Shown: positions 44,906-53,973, counted from the stretch's first letter. The stretch: 64,000 nucleotides of DNA from Aliihoeflea sp052435735 (GCA_052435735.1 JBQVNB010000011.1:1-64000); one strand, 5' to 3'. Program-made: numbers and translations. Notes: a model not told the origin generated them from the letters alone.

Positions 44906-45915
44906 ACCGGGATCAGATAGGGCGCGATATGGCCGGGCTGCGGCAGCACGGCGACGAGCTTGAGTTGCGCGATCGTGCGGTCGCGCGACTTCGACAAATG
45001 GCTTTCGAGCATTTCGGCCGCCGAAGCGGTCGAGCCGACGATGATGAGCTCGCCGATCATGCGGATTTCGCGGATCGCGAGCGCGTCGCCGAAGAGGCCG
45101 AGGCCGAAAAGGGCGTTCTGCGAGGCCTGCAGCGTCTTCATGTTGGCCGAGATGAGTTGGCGCAAATCCTCGTTGGGAGTGGACAGGATGGCCAGATCGA
45201 CGAATTCATTGACGAGCCGGAACCAGGTCTCGGGCCGCACCAGCCGTCCTTCCGCCTCGGCCGCGGCCATGGACCGGCAGATGCGCTCCAGCGCGATCCG
45301 GTCGATGAAGGGCGCGGCCGAGCGCAGCGCAGCGACTTCGAGGATGATGCGCAGCTCGAACTTGTTCTTGATCGATTGCGCCGTCAGCGGCGCGACGATC
45401 CAGCGCGAGGTCGAGCTCTTGGTGACGAGCCCGCGCTCCTGCAGCCGCCCCAGCACGTCGCGGATGACGGTGCGGCTGACGTCGAAATGGGCGGCCAAAT
45501 CGCTTTCCACGATGCGGAACTGGCCGAAGACGAGGCAGGCCGACACGTCGGCCTCGACCTGGTCGTGAATCCGTTTCCAGTTCGGCCGGTTGAGGGTTTC
45601 GTCATGCGCCTCGTCGACGACCAGATGGATGGATTTGAGATCGCTGCGGATCGGCGCCGTGTCGTCGTCGGGCGGGCCGACGACATAGCCGCGCCCGTCG
45701 AAGCGGCGGATCGCGCCTTCCTCCTCGAGCAGGCCGAGCGCGCGCTTGACCGAGCTGCGCGAGATCTTCAGCCGCTCGGCGAGCGGGCCTTCGAGCAGCA
45801 CCTGGCCCCGGTCCAGCCGGCCGGTCTCGATGTTCACGCGGATGGTGTCGGCCGCCGTCAGGAACAGCGGTGCCCGGCCTGGCGCCTTGGGGGGAATCAT
45901 CTCGCTCCGGCTCAT
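44902..45915 (-). CDS. GntR-family regulator with two winged-helix domains
   Basis: A 337-aa regulator, longer than usual GntR/FadR-type proteins (~230-260 aa). Two consecutive winged-helix segments are visible: residues ~25-80 (GPLAERLKISRSSVKRALG, LEEEGAIRRFDGRGYVV) and ~115-175 (SDLAAHFDVSRTVIRDVLG, LQERGLVTKSSTSRWIV). An FCD-like helical effector domain follows (~180-325, with RIILEVAALRSAAPF). FCD proteins bind small carboxylates with a metal. GAGGCG lies 7 nt before the ATG. Divergent from the ABC importer operon at 46.2 kb, its likely target, and convergent with pxpC. Confidence 0.82.
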   Translation of the reverse strand: MSRSEMIPPKAPGRAPLFLTAADTIRVNIETGRLDRGQVLLEGPLAERLKISRSSVKRALGLLEEEGAIRRFDGRGYVVGPPDDDTAPIRSDLKSIHLVVDEAHDETLNRPNWKRIHDQVEADVSACLVFGQFRIVESDLAAHFDVSRTVIRDVLGRLQERGLVTKSSTSRWIVAPLTAQSIKNKFELRIILEVAALRSAAPFIDRIALERICRSMAAAEAEGRLVRPETWFRLVNEFVDLAILSTPNEDLRQLISANMKTLQASQNALFGLGLFGDALAIREIRMIGELIIVGSTASAAEMLESHLSKSRDRTIAQLKLVAVLPQPGHIAPYLIPV

Positions 45916-46234
45916 CTCGATACGCCTCGCTTTTGGAGACAGTTGCGACCCGGTTCAATCGGGAAATTGGCTAACGTGATTTAGTAACGTACACGAAGAT
46001 CATTTTTCGGGCGCATCCGGCCGGATTGCGCCCGACCGGTGAGCAGGCTGCAATTTGCCCGTGCAGTCTGGCACGCACGCCTGCGCATCAGCGTATGATG
46101 GGGCTTCACGCGCTTGTGTGCCAGCATTTCCCGACGTCAAAAAAACACGCTATCGGCTCTTGCGAGAGCCAATGTAGATGTGTTTGTATACATAATCAAT
46201 TTAGAAAGCGTGGGAACGCTCGGGGAGTTTGCCG
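45916..46234. promoter_or_regulatory. Divergent control region of the GntR gene and ABC importer operon
   Basis: A 319-bp spacer. Near the GntR side it is AT-rich with two ACGT steps (AACGTGATTTAGTAACGT, ~45974-45991). On the importer side it has a perfect small hairpin GGCTCT-TGCG-AGAGCC (46155-46170) and the palindrome TTGTATACAT (46184-46193) in an AT-rich tract about 40 bp before the ATPase start. These are candidate regulator sites. No gene was recognised in the spacer. Confidence 0.4.
46184..46193. promoter_or_regulatory. GntR/FCD-type operator TTGTATACAT
   Basis: The central TGTATACA is a perfect palindrome and fits the FadR-subfamily pattern of yGTM-KACr half sites. It lies between the divergent GntR gene and the importer operon, close to where an importer promoter should be, suggesting repression by the adjacent GntR protein. 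Confidence 0.4.
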
Positions 46235-47308
46235 ATGCTGGCACTGAATTCGGTATCGCGGCGATATGGCGAGACGGTCGCGCTCGACCGGCTGAGCGTC
46301 GCCGTGCCGGCCGACAGCTACGTCTCCGTCCTCGGCGCGAGCGGCAGCGGCAAGACCACGCTCCTGCGCATCATCGCCGGCTTCGAGGAGCCGGATGCCG
46401 GCACCGTCACGCTCGATGACAAGCGCCTCGACGGCGTGCCGCCGCATCGCCGCGACATCGGCTTCGTGTTCCAGAACTTCGCCCTGTTTCCGCATCTGAG
46501 CGTCGGCGACAACATCGCCTATGGCCTGCGCTACCGCGAGCATGCTCCGATCACCGATGCCGCCGAGGTCGCGCACCGGGTCAACGACATCATCCGCCTC
46601 GTCGGCCTCGAAGGCCTCGCCTCGCGCAAGGTCTCGGCCATTTCCGGCGGCCAGCGCCAGCGCGTCGCGCTCGCCCGCACGCTCGTCACCGAGCCGCGCA
46701 TCGTCCTTCTCGACGAGCCGCTCGGCGCGCTCGACGCGAACCTGCGCGAGCGCATGTGCGACGAGCTGCGCCATATCCGGCAGCGCCTGAAGGTGACGTT
46801 CCTGCATGTCACCGGCAGCGAGACTGAGGCGCTCTTGATGGGCGACATCGTCGCCGTCCTGTCGCGCGGCACGATCGCCCAGTTCGCGCCCGCTTCGACG
46901 CTCTTTTCCGAGCCGCGCAGCGCCGATGTCGCGCGCCATCTCAACGCCTACAACATCCTCTCCGGCACGATGGAGGGCGGCCGCTTCCGCTCGCCCGCCG
47001 CCGCATTCCCGCTGCCCGCGCCGTCCTCGGCGCGGGACGGCACGCCGGTTGAGGTCGCCTTGCGCTTCGACCGGATCAGCGTGCGCCCGGCAGGTCTAGC
47101 CGGCGACGCCGCGCTGCGCGCACGCTTCATCACCAGCGAGTTTACCGGGTCGAGCGTCCTATCCTTCTTCCGCACCGAGGACGGGCAACTCGTCCAGGTC
47201 GTCTCGCACCTCTCCGGCCCGGTGCCCGAAACCTATACCAAGGACGAGGTCTACAGCCTCGCCTTCGATCCGGCCGAGATCGTTCCGTTCTTCGAAAGGG
47301 CTGCCTGA
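46235..47308 (+). CDS. ABC importer ATP-binding protein (PotA-like)
   Basis: A 357-aa ATPase of the polyamine/opine/iron transporter class. Walker A LGASGSGKTTLLRIIAGF, Q-loop FVFQNFALFPHLSVGDN, signature SGGQRQRVALARTL and Walker B RIVLLDEPLGALDANLRE are all present, followed by a C-terminal TOBE-like domain (~270-350). The switch region reads HVTGSETEALLMGD in place of the usual HVTHDQxEAL, so the H-loop histidine is replaced by Gly. I start at ATG 46235, with GGGGAG 7 nt upstream, rather than TTG 46229. It overlaps the first permease by 1 bp. Confidence 0.92.
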   Translation: MLALNSVSRRYGETVALDRLSVAVPADSYVSVLGASGSGKTTLLRIIAGFEEPDAGTVTLDDKRLDGVPPHRRDIGFVFQNFALFPHLSVGDNIAYGLRYREHAPITDAAEVAHRVNDIIRLVGLEGLASRKVSAISGGQRQRVALARTLVTEPRIVLLDEPLGALDANLRERMCDELRHIRQRLKVTFLHVTGSETEALLMGDIVAVLSRGTIAQFAPASTLFSEPRSADVARHLNAYNILSGTMEGGRFRSPAAAFPLPAPSSARDGTPVEVALRFDRISVRPAGLAGDAALRARFITSEFTGSSVLSFFRTEDGQLVQVVSHLSGPVPETYTKDEVYSLAFDPAEIVPFFERAA

Positions 47309-48237
47309 TGGAAATCGCCGACAACAGGCCTGCCGCCTCCGGCTTTGCCGAAAGCCAGGGCAGTTCCTCGCCGGCGCAAAAGCGCGAGCGCGAGGAGCGC
47401 CGCCGCGCGCTGTTCCTCGTCACGCCCGGCATCGCCTGGATGACGCTATTCATGGTGCTGCCGCTCCTGATGGTCGTCTACGTTTCGTTCTGGACGCAGA
47501 CCACCTTCACCGTCGAACCGACGCTCACCATCGAGAGCTGGCAGCGCTTCCTGTCGAGCTCGACCTATCTGTCGGCCACATGGACCACGGTTCGCATCTG
47601 GGCGATCGTGCTCGTTTCCACGCTCCTGATCGGCTATCCGGTCGCGCTCTTCATCGGCCTTTTCGTGCGCAACCAGACGCTGCAGACGGCGCTTCTCGTC
47701 ATTTGCGTCATCCCGTTCTGGACCTCGTTCCTGATCCGCGTTATCGCCTGGCGGCCGATGCTGGGCACCGAGGGCGCGATCAACATGATCCTGATCAATC
47801 TCGGCATCATCGACACGCCGCTGACGACGCTGCTCTTTTCCGAGTTCGCCGTTCTCGTCGGCATGACGCAGATCTACTGCGTCTTCATGGTCGGGCCGAT
47901 CACCTTCATGCTGTCGCGCATCGACCCGTCGATCATCGAGGCCGCGCGCGATCTCGGCGCGGGTTTCGGCAGGATCTTCTTCAAGATCATCCTGCCGCTT
48001 TCCTTGCCTGGCGTCGTCGTCGGCGCAATCTTCGTCTCGGTCATGGTGCTCGGCGAATTCGCCACCGCCGCATCGCTGTCGGGCCGCAAGGTCAACCTTC
48101 TCGGCAACATCATCGTCAGCCAGGTCGGTTCGCTCAAATGGGCCTTCGCCTCGGTCGCCGGCGTCATCCTGACTATCATCATCGCCATCGTCATCACGGT
48201 CATGCTGCGCGTGGTCAATCTCAGGAAGGAGATGTAG
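47308..48237 (+). CDS. ABC importer permease (PotB-like)
   Basis: A 309-aa permease with six or so transmembrane helices. The first is LFLVTPGIAWMTLFMVLPLLMV. The EAA-type cytoplasmic loop reads IIEAARDLGAGFGRIFFKIILPLSLPG, matching the polyamine/opine class. The N-terminal 30 residues are charged and cytoplasmic. ATG shares one base with the ATPase stop. Forms the membrane pore with the next gene product. Confidence 0.93.
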   Translation: MEIADNRPAASGFAESQGSSSPAQKREREERRRALFLVTPGIAWMTLFMVLPLLMVVYVSFWTQTTFTVEPTLTIESWQRFLSSSTYLSATWTTVRIWAIVLVSTLLIGYPVALFIGLFVRNQTLQTALLVICVIPFWTSFLIRVIAWRPMLGTEGAINMILINLGIIDTPLTTLLFSEFAVLVGMTQIYCVFMVGPITFMLSRIDPSIIEAARDLGAGFGRIFFKIILPLSLPGVVVGAIFVSVMVLGEFATAASLSGRKVNLLGNIIVSQVGSLKWAFASVAGVILTIIIAIVITVMLRVVNLRKEM

Positions 48238-48241
48238 GCCG

Positions 48242-49087
48242 ATGGAATCGCGCGTCCTGAAACCCGTCCTCGCCGTCTACTGCGCCGCCTTCATCCTGTT
48301 CCTCTACGGCCCGATGATCGTGCTCGCGATCCTGTCCTTCCAGGGCGCCGGTGGCGGCCCGCAGTTCCCGATCATCGAATGGTCGACCTACTGGTATCAG
48401 CACCTTCTCGGCCTCACTCCGCCCGGCCGCATCACGCAGCTTCCCATCGGCGACGCCCTGTTGCGCTCGCTCACGCTCGCGTTCATGACGACGGTCGTCT
48501 CGACGGTGCTCGGCGTCATGACGGCGCAAGGCTTCCGCACCCGCTTCAAGGGCTCGGGCGTCGTCTTCTACCTCGTCATCCTCGGCATGATCGTGCCGGG
48601 CGTGCTCGTCGGCCTCGGCATGGCGCTGTTTTCCAACATGGCCGGCGTGGCGCGCGCCTGGTGGGGCACGGCCTTCGTACTGCACGTCGTCTACACCTTC
48701 CCCTTCGCCTTCCTCGTCATGCTGGCAATCTTGAACCGCTTCGACCGCAGCGTGGAGGAAGCGTCGCTGTCGCTCGGCGTCTCGCCGGCGCAGACCTTCC
48801 GGCGCGTGACCTTCCCGATGATCTTCCCCGGCGTGCTCTCGGCGATGCTGTTCTCGTTCACGCTTTCCTATGACGAGTTCTCGCGTACGCTCTTCACCTC
48901 GGGCCGCGAACTGACCCTGCCGCTGACGATCTACGGCACGTTCTCGGTCGAGATCTATCCGAACATCTTCGCCTTCGGCGTCCTGACGACGCTGTTCTCC
49001 TTCACGCTCCTTGCCATCTACGCGCTCCTGATGCTGCGCGCCGTTCGCAAGGGTCAGGCCTTCAAGGGCCAGGAGGCGGAGGCATGA
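48242..49087 (+). CDS. ABC importer permease (PotC-like)
   Basis: A 281-aa second permease. First helix VLAVYCAAFILFLYGPMIVLAILSF, later FMTTVVSTVLGVMTAQGF and the EAA loop VEEASLSLGVSPAQTFRRVTFPMIFPG, then a DEFSRTLFTSG stretch typical of PotC homologues. It pairs with the preceding permease. The SDR gene starts within its last codon (ATGA overlap). Confidence 0.93.
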   Translation: MESRVLKPVLAVYCAAFILFLYGPMIVLAILSFQGAGGGPQFPIIEWSTYWYQHLLGLTPPGRITQLPIGDALLRSLTLAFMTTVVSTVLGVMTAQGFRTRFKGSGVVFYLVILGMIVPGVLVGLGMALFSNMAGVARAWWGTAFVLHVVYTFPFAFLVMLAILNRFDRSVEEASLSLGVSPAQTFRRVTFPMIFPGVLSAMLFSFTLSYDEFSRTLFTSGRELTLPLTIYGTFSVEIYPNIFAFGVLTTLFSFTLLAIYALLMLRAVRKGQAFKGQEAEA

Positions 49088-49821
49088 GCGGCAAGACCGC
49101 ACTCGTCACCGGCGCCGGATCGGGCATCGGCGCGGGCATCGCAACGCGGCTTGCCGCCGAGGGCTATCGGGTCGCCGTCAATGACCTGAAGCCCGAGGCC
49201 TGTGCGAAGACCGTCGAGGCGATCGCAAAGGCCGGGGGCACGGCCGAGGCATTTCCCGCCGACATCTCTGATCCGGCAGCCGTGACCGGACTGGTCGCCG
49301 ACGCCACGTCGCGTCTCGGTCCGGTCGCGCTTCTCGTCAACAATGCGGGTCACGGCCATCAGGCCGCGTTCCTCGACATCTCGCTCGCCGAGTTCGAGCG
49401 CATGTTCGCCGTCCATGTGCGCGGCACGTTCCTGATGTGCCAGGCGGTGCTGCCGTCGATGCTCGCGGCCGGCGAAGGCGTGATTGTCAATGTTGCCTCG
49501 CAGCTCGGACAGGTCGGCGGTGTCGAACTCGTCCACTATGCCGGTGCCAAGGGCGCGATCATCGCGATGACCAAGTCGCTCGCCCGCGAGGTCGCCAAGA
49601 AGGGTGTCCGCGTCAACGCGATCGCGCCCGGACCCATCAACACGCCGCTGGTCGAGGCACTTTCCGAAGACTGGAAGAAAGCCAAGGCGGCCGAACTCCC
49701 GCTCGGCCGGTTCGGCGAGACGCATGAGGTGGCCGGAGCAGTCGCCTTTCTGGCCTCGGCTGACGGCGCGCTCTTCGTCGGCCAGACGCTCGGGCCGAAT
49801 TCCGGCGACGTGATGCTCTGA
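49084..49821 (+). CDS. SDR-family oxidoreductase
   Basis: A 245-aa classical short-chain dehydrogenase. Cofactor motif TGAGSGIGAGIATRLA, NNAG (LLVNNAGHGHQ), catalytic-type Ser in NVASQLGQVGG, and YAGAKGAIIAMTKSLA carrying the Y-x3-K pair; RVNAIAPGPINTP follows. NAD(P) preference is not firmly readable. Embedded in the importer operon, so it probably oxidises or reduces the imported compound or a breakdown product in the cytoplasm. Overlaps the permease by 4 bp. Confidence 0.92.
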   Translation: MSGKTALVTGAGSGIGAGIATRLAAEGYRVAVNDLKPEACAKTVEAIAKAGGTAEAFPADISDPAAVTGLVADATSRLGPVALLVNNAGHGHQAAFLDISLAEFERMFAVHVRGTFLMCQAVLPSMLAAGEGVIVNVASQLGQVGGVELVHYAGAKGAIIAMTKSLAREVAKKGVRVNAIAPGPINTPLVEALSEDWKKAKAAELPLGRFGETHEVAGAVAFLASADGALFVGQTLGPNSGDVML

Positions 49822-49840
49822 GAGTCAGGAAAGAACCCGC

Positions 49841-50611
49841 ATGACCAAACCAGCCACCCCGCGCACCATCCTCGTCACCGGAGGCGGCATCGGCATCGGC
49901 CGCGCCGCCGCGCTCGCCTTCGCGCGTTCGGGCGATCATGTCGTGGTGACGGATGTCCTCGGACGTGAAGGACAGGCGGTCGCCGACGAGATCAACGCGT
50001 CCGGCGGCTCGGCCGAATTCGCCTGGCTCGACGTGCGCTCGACCGACGAAGCCGAAGCGCTCGTCGCCCGCATCGATGCCGAGCGCGGCGGCGTCGATGT
50101 CATCGTCGCCAATGCCGGCATCGCCCATCGCGTGCCGCTCGCGGACCTGACCGACGCCAAGTGGGACGAGACCTTCGACATCGATTTGAAGGGCATGATC
50201 CGCGTCATCCGGCCAGCACTCCCGTCGATGCGCGCGAAGAAATCCGGCGCGATCGTCTGCCTCTCCTCGATCATGGGCGTCGCCTATGGCTGGGACGAGC
50301 ACGTCCACTATTCGGCCGCCAAGTCCGGCGTCGTCGGTCTGGTGCGCGGCCTTGCCGTTGAACTCGCGGGGCAGGGCATCCGCGTCAACGGCGTCGCGCC
50401 CGGCTACATCCGCACCGCGCAGCTCCTGTCGGAAAAGCACTCGCTCGGGCCGGAAGGCGCCGAAAAGGCCGCCGCCTTCATTCCGATGGGCCGGCTCGGC
50501 GAGCCGGACGACATCGCCGACGTCATTCATTTTCTCGCTTCCTCCGCGGCACGCTACCTGACGGGTCAGGTGATCGCGGTTGATGGAGGCCTCCTGGTGG
50601 GGCGCTACTGA
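49841..50611 (+). CDS. SDR-family oxidoreductase
   Basis: A 256-aa classical SDR, a second one in the same operon. TGGGIGIGRAAALAFA cofactor motif, VTDVLGREG after beta-2 (Asp suggests NAD(H)), VIVANAGIAHRVPL in the NNAG position, CLSSIMGVAYGW with catalytic Ser, and HYSAAKSGVVGLVRGLA with Y-x3-K; end GQVIAVDGGLLVG. It is not a close duplicate of the neighbour, so the two likely act on different steps. AGGAAAG lies upstream. Confidence 0.92.
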   Translation: MTKPATPRTILVTGGGIGIGRAAALAFARSGDHVVVTDVLGREGQAVADEINASGGSAEFAWLDVRSTDEAEALVARIDAERGGVDVIVANAGIAHRVPLADLTDAKWDETFDIDLKGMIRVIRPALPSMRAKKSGAIVCLSSIMGVAYGWDEHVHYSAAKSGVVGLVRGLAVELAGQGIRVNGVAPGYIRTAQLLSEKHSLGPEGAEKAAAFIPMGRLGEPDDIADVIHFLASSAARYLTGQVIAVDGGLLVGRY

Positions 50612-50643
50612 AAATGGGCAATCATAACAAAGGGAACAGTCAG

Positions 50644-51870
50644 ATGAGAAAGCATCCAATGTTGAACAGACGCACGATGCTGAAAGGGGGCGCGGGGGCC
50701 ATGGCGCTGGCCATGGGCGGGTTCGCGCCGTTCGCCCGCCAGAAGGCATATGCGCAGGCGCTCGCCGACCAGCAGCTTCGCACGATCGGCCTGTCGGTCA
50801 CCGTGCAAGACCGCATCCTCGATTCCTTCAAGCAGGAAAGCGGCGTTGGCACCGCGACCGGCACCGCCTCGACCTTCCCCGACGCACAGACGCGCATCCT
50901 GTCGGGCGCGGGTGACTATGATTGCTGGGAGGTGATCGCCGAGCGGCTACCGGCCGTCATCGCCACCAACAATGTCGAGCCGATCCCGGTCTCCGAAATC
51001 CCCAACTGGAACTCGATCCGCGACACCTTCACGACCGAGAACGACAAGTGGGAGCGCAAGGCGCAGATCGTCGGCCAGATCTGGGCCGACGAAGGCCAGA
51101 CCGAGCTCTACATGGTCCCGGCCGTCTATAATTTCGATTCCATCGGCTACAATCCCGACGTCGTCAGCGACGAGGAAGCCAATAGCTGGACGGCGCTCTT
51201 CGACGACAAGTGGAAGGGCAAGTCGGGCCTCAACGTCGATCCGCTGATCGCCTTCGGCCAGGCCATCATCGCGCTCAACACGCTCGGCGAACTGGAGTCC
51301 AAGAACCCCGGCAACCCGACCGTCGAGGAAATCGACGAGGCGACCGCCTTCCTGATCTCCAAGAAGAAGGGCGGCCAGTTCCGCGCGCTCTGGGGCGATT
51401 TCGGCGAGCTCGTCAACCTGATGGCGTCCGGCGAAATGGTCGTCTCCGACGCCTGGCAGCCGGCCGTCATGGCGGTGAAGGCGCAGGGGCGTCCTGCGAA
51501 ATACGCGACGCCGAAGGAAGGCACGCGCGGCTGGACCATCGGCCCTTCGCTGATCGCCGGCTCGCCCAACCGCGAGGCCGTCATCGCCTACGCCAATTAC
51601 TGGCTCTCCGGCCCGCCGGCCATCGCCGTGACGGAACAGGGCTACTACTCGCCCTCGACCAACATCAAGGAAGCGATGGACCCGGACAAATACGCCTTCT
51701 GGTACGAGGGCAAGCCCTGGGTCGGCGCCGCCGAGCGCGGCATCAACGAGGGCGACCTGCGCGATGGCGGCTCGCTCGAAGAGCGCTCGGCCAACGTCGC
51801 CTACTGGCACCAGTGGCCGGACGAGTACGACTATCTGATCCAGCGCTGGGACGAGTTCCTCAACGCCTGA
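50644..51870 (+). CDS. ABC importer periplasmic binding protein with Tat signal (PotD-like)
   Basis: A 408-aa solute-binding protein of the polyamine/opine class. The N-terminus carries a twin-arginine signal (LNRRTMLKGGAGAMALAMGG, cleavage likely after AYAQA), so it is exported folded, perhaps with a bound factor. The mature part has LSVTVQDRILDSFKQESG, then YNFDSIGYNPDVVSD and a late SVTEQGYYSPSTNIKEAM-like block, AVTEQGYYSPSTNIKEAMD. ATG 50644 has AGGGAAC 7 nt upstream and is preferred over 50614. Substrate unknown; the operon points to a nitrogenous organic compound. Confidence 0.9.
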   Translation: MRKHPMLNRRTMLKGGAGAMALAMGGFAPFARQKAYAQALADQQLRTIGLSVTVQDRILDSFKQESGVGTATGTASTFPDAQTRILSGAGDYDCWEVIAERLPAVIATNNVEPIPVSEIPNWNSIRDTFTTENDKWERKAQIVGQIWADEGQTELYMVPAVYNFDSIGYNPDVVSDEEANSWTALFDDKWKGKSGLNVDPLIAFGQAIIALNTLGELESKNPGNPTVEEIDEATAFLISKKKGGQFRALWGDFGELVNLMASGEMVVSDAWQPAVMAVKAQGRPAKYATPKEGTRGWTIGPSLIAGSPNREAVIAYANYWLSGPPAIAVTEQGYYSPSTNIKEAMDPDKYAFWYEGKPWVGAAERGINEGDLRDGGSLEERSANVAYWHQWPDEYDYLIQRWDEFLNA

Positions 51871-51941
51871 TCCCGCTCTCCCGCGCGCCGGATCGCCCGG
51901 CGCGCGGGGCCTCCTCATCCAAAGTCGCATCGGAAATCGGC

Positions 51942-53033
51942 ATGTACGATCTCGAACTCAATGGCGTCGGCAAGACCTATTCGGACGGCACCGTCGCGGT
52001 GGCCGATTTCGATCTTCGCGTCGGCAAGGGCGAGTTCGTCGCCTTTCTCGGCCCGTCCGGCTGCGGCAAGTCGACGACCCTGCGCATGATCGCCGGCTTC
52101 GAGGAGATCACCAATGGCGACATCCTGATTAAGGGCAAGAACGTCTCGTCGATCCCGCCCGAGCGCCGCCCGACCTCGATGATCTTCCAGAACTACGCGC
52201 TCTTCCCGCACATGACCGTGCGCCAGAACATCGGCTTCGGCCTCGACGTCAAGGCGCTGTCGACATCGGAGAAGACCGCCAAGGTCGACCGCATCATGGA
52301 CATGTTCGGCCTGACGCCCTTTGCCGACCGCAAGGCCGACAAGCTTTCCGGCGGCCAGCGCCAGCGCATCGCGCTCGCGCGCGGGCTCGTCGTCGAGCCC
52401 GACATCCTCCTCCTCGACGAGCCGCTCGGCGCGCTCGACGCCAATCTGCGCCGCGTCATCCAGAACGAACTGAAGCTCCTGCAGCGCGAACTCGGCATCA
52501 CCTTCGTCTTCGTCACTCATGCGCAGTCCGAGGCGCTTGGCCTGTCCGACCGCATCGTCGTGATGAATCGCGGCCGCGTCGAGCAGATCGGCACGCCGCA
52601 CGAAGTTTACGCCAATCCGAAGACCGAATTCGTCGCCCGCTTCATCGGCTCGAACGCCATCATCGAGGGCCAGAACCTGACCATCGCGGACGGCATCGGC
52701 GCGGTCGACACCGCCTTCGGACGCATGCGCGGCCGGCCTGCCGAAACCGTTCGAGCCGGTGAGGGCGTGCTGGTCGCGATCCCGGCCGAGGCGATGCGGA
52801 TTTCACGGCGCGGCGCCGCCGACGCGCTGCCCGCGGAAAACCGCCTCAACGGCACGATCGCGATGCGCCATGCGGTCGGCAGCGTCCAGCATTTTCAGAT
52901 CGACCTCGACGGGCGCCAGCGCGTCGACGTCGAGACGAGCACTGACAATCGCGACCTGATGCAGCTTGCCGTGGGCGACGCGGTCACGGTCGACTGTCCA
53001 TCCGAAAACGTCACCCTGGTCGCCAGGGGATGA
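51942..53033 (+). CDS. ABC importer ATP-binding protein, second copy (PotA/UgpC-like)
   Basis: A 363-aa ATPase with complete motifs: Walker A LGPSGCGKSTTLRMIAGF, Q-loop MIFQNYALFPHMTVRQN, SGGQRQRIALARGL, Walker B DILLLDEPLGALDANLRR and a normal switch FVTHAQSEALGLSDRI, plus a C-terminal TOBE domain. The operon thus has two ATPases for one permease pair, allowing a heterodimer in which the first copy lacks the switch histidine. Start ATG 51942 is the conserved one; a long in-frame upstream extension is a shadow of the binding-protein gene. Confidence 0.93.
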   Translation: MYDLELNGVGKTYSDGTVAVADFDLRVGKGEFVAFLGPSGCGKSTTLRMIAGFEEITNGDILIKGKNVSSIPPERRPTSMIFQNYALFPHMTVRQNIGFGLDVKALSTSEKTAKVDRIMDMFGLTPFADRKADKLSGGQRQRIALARGLVVEPDILLLDEPLGALDANLRRVIQNELKLLQRELGITFVFVTHAQSEALGLSDRIVVMNRGRVEQIGTPHEVYANPKTEFVARFIGSNAIIEGQNLTIADGIGAVDTAFGRMRGRPAETVRAGEGVLVAIPAEAMRISRRGAADALPAENRLNGTIAMRHAVGSVQHFQIDLDGRQRVDVETSTDNRDLMQLAVGDAVTVDCPSENVTLVARG

Positions 53034-53069
53034 ACGCAAAACGCTCAATCAATCCAAGGGAGATCGGCA

Positions 53070-53951
53070 ATGGCTAAGGAAATTCTGGTCGGTTTCGGCA
53101 TCGACGTCGATGCCGTGGCGGGGTGGCTCGGCTCTTACGGCGGCGAGGATTCGCCCGACGACATCTCGCGCGGCATGTTCGCCGGCGAGGTCGGCTCGCC
53201 CCGCCTCTTGAAGATGTTCGAGCGCTGGGGCATCAAGACGACATGGTTCATCCCGGGCCACTCGGCGGAGACCTTCTGGGACGAGATGAAGGCCGTCGCC
53301 GATGCCGGCCACGAGATCGGCATCCACGGCTACAGCCACGAAAACCCGATCGCAATGACGCCCGAGCAGGAAGAGCAGGTCCTCGATAGATGTATCGACC
53401 TGATCACCAAGCTCTCCGGCCAGCGGCCGACCGGCTATGTCGCGCCGTGGTGGGAATTCTCCAACGTCACCAACGAGTTGCTGCTAAAGAAGGGCATCAA
53501 GTACGACCACTCGCTGATGCACAACGACTTCACGCCCTATTATGTGCGCGTCGGCGACAAGTGGACCAAGATCGACTATTCCGCCAAGCCCTCCGACTGG
53601 ATGCAGCCGCTGACGCGCGGCGAGGAAACCGACCTGATCGAGATTCCGGCCAACTGGTATCTCGACGATTTGCCGCCAATGATGTTCATCAAGAAGGCGC
53701 CCAACAGCCATGGCTTCGTCAATCCCCGGCACATCGAGGAGATGTGGCGCGACCAGTTCGACTGGGTCTATCGCGAGATGGACTATGCCGTCTTCCCGAT
53801 CACCATCCATCCCGACGTGTCGGGCCGCCCGCAGGTGCTTTTGATGCTCGAGCGCCTCTATGAATACATCAAGGGCCACGAGGGCGTGCGCTTCGTCACC
53901 ATGAACGAGATGGCCGACGATTTCGCCAAGCGCCATCCGCGCAAGAAATAG
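53070..53951 (+). CDS. Polysaccharide-deacetylase-family amidohydrolase (PuuE-like)
   Basis: A 293-aa NodB-fold protein without signal peptide, hence cytoplasmic. It reads FGIDVDAVAGWLG at the metal site start, KTTWFIPGHSAETF, HEIGIHGYSHENP (the H-x3-H metal ligands), GYVAPWWEFSN, DHSLMHNDFTPYY and ITIHPDVSGRP near the end. The subgroup includes PuuE allantoinase and peptidoglycan-type deacetylases; cytoplasmic place and operon suggest hydrolysis of a C-N bond in a cyclic amide, ureide or formamide. GGGAG upstream. The linked CobW protein might deliver its metal. Confidence 0.85.
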   Translation: MAKEILVGFGIDVDAVAGWLGSYGGEDSPDDISRGMFAGEVGSPRLLKMFERWGIKTTWFIPGHSAETFWDEMKAVADAGHEIGIHGYSHENPIAMTPEQEEQVLDRCIDLITKLSGQRPTGYVAPWWEFSNVTNELLLKKGIKYDHSLMHNDFTPYYVRVGDKWTKIDYSAKPSDWMQPLTRGEETDLIEIPANWYLDDLPPMMFIKKAPNSHGFVNPRHIEEMWRDQFDWVYREMDYAVFPITIHPDVSGRPQVLLMLERLYEYIKGHEGVRFVTMNEMADDFAKRHPRKK

Positions 53952-53973
53952 GCGCGAAGGGGAGGAGCCGGTC

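Noticed and set aside
46069..46084. Sigma-54-like promoter TGGCACG...CTGC upstream of the importer operon
   Set aside because: The GG and GC elements are one base too far apart and the -12 box reads CTGC rather than TTGC.
46155..46170. Hairpin GGCTCT-TGCG-AGAGCC as a terminator
   Set aside because: No T-tract follows and it lies just before an operon start; kept only as part of the control region.
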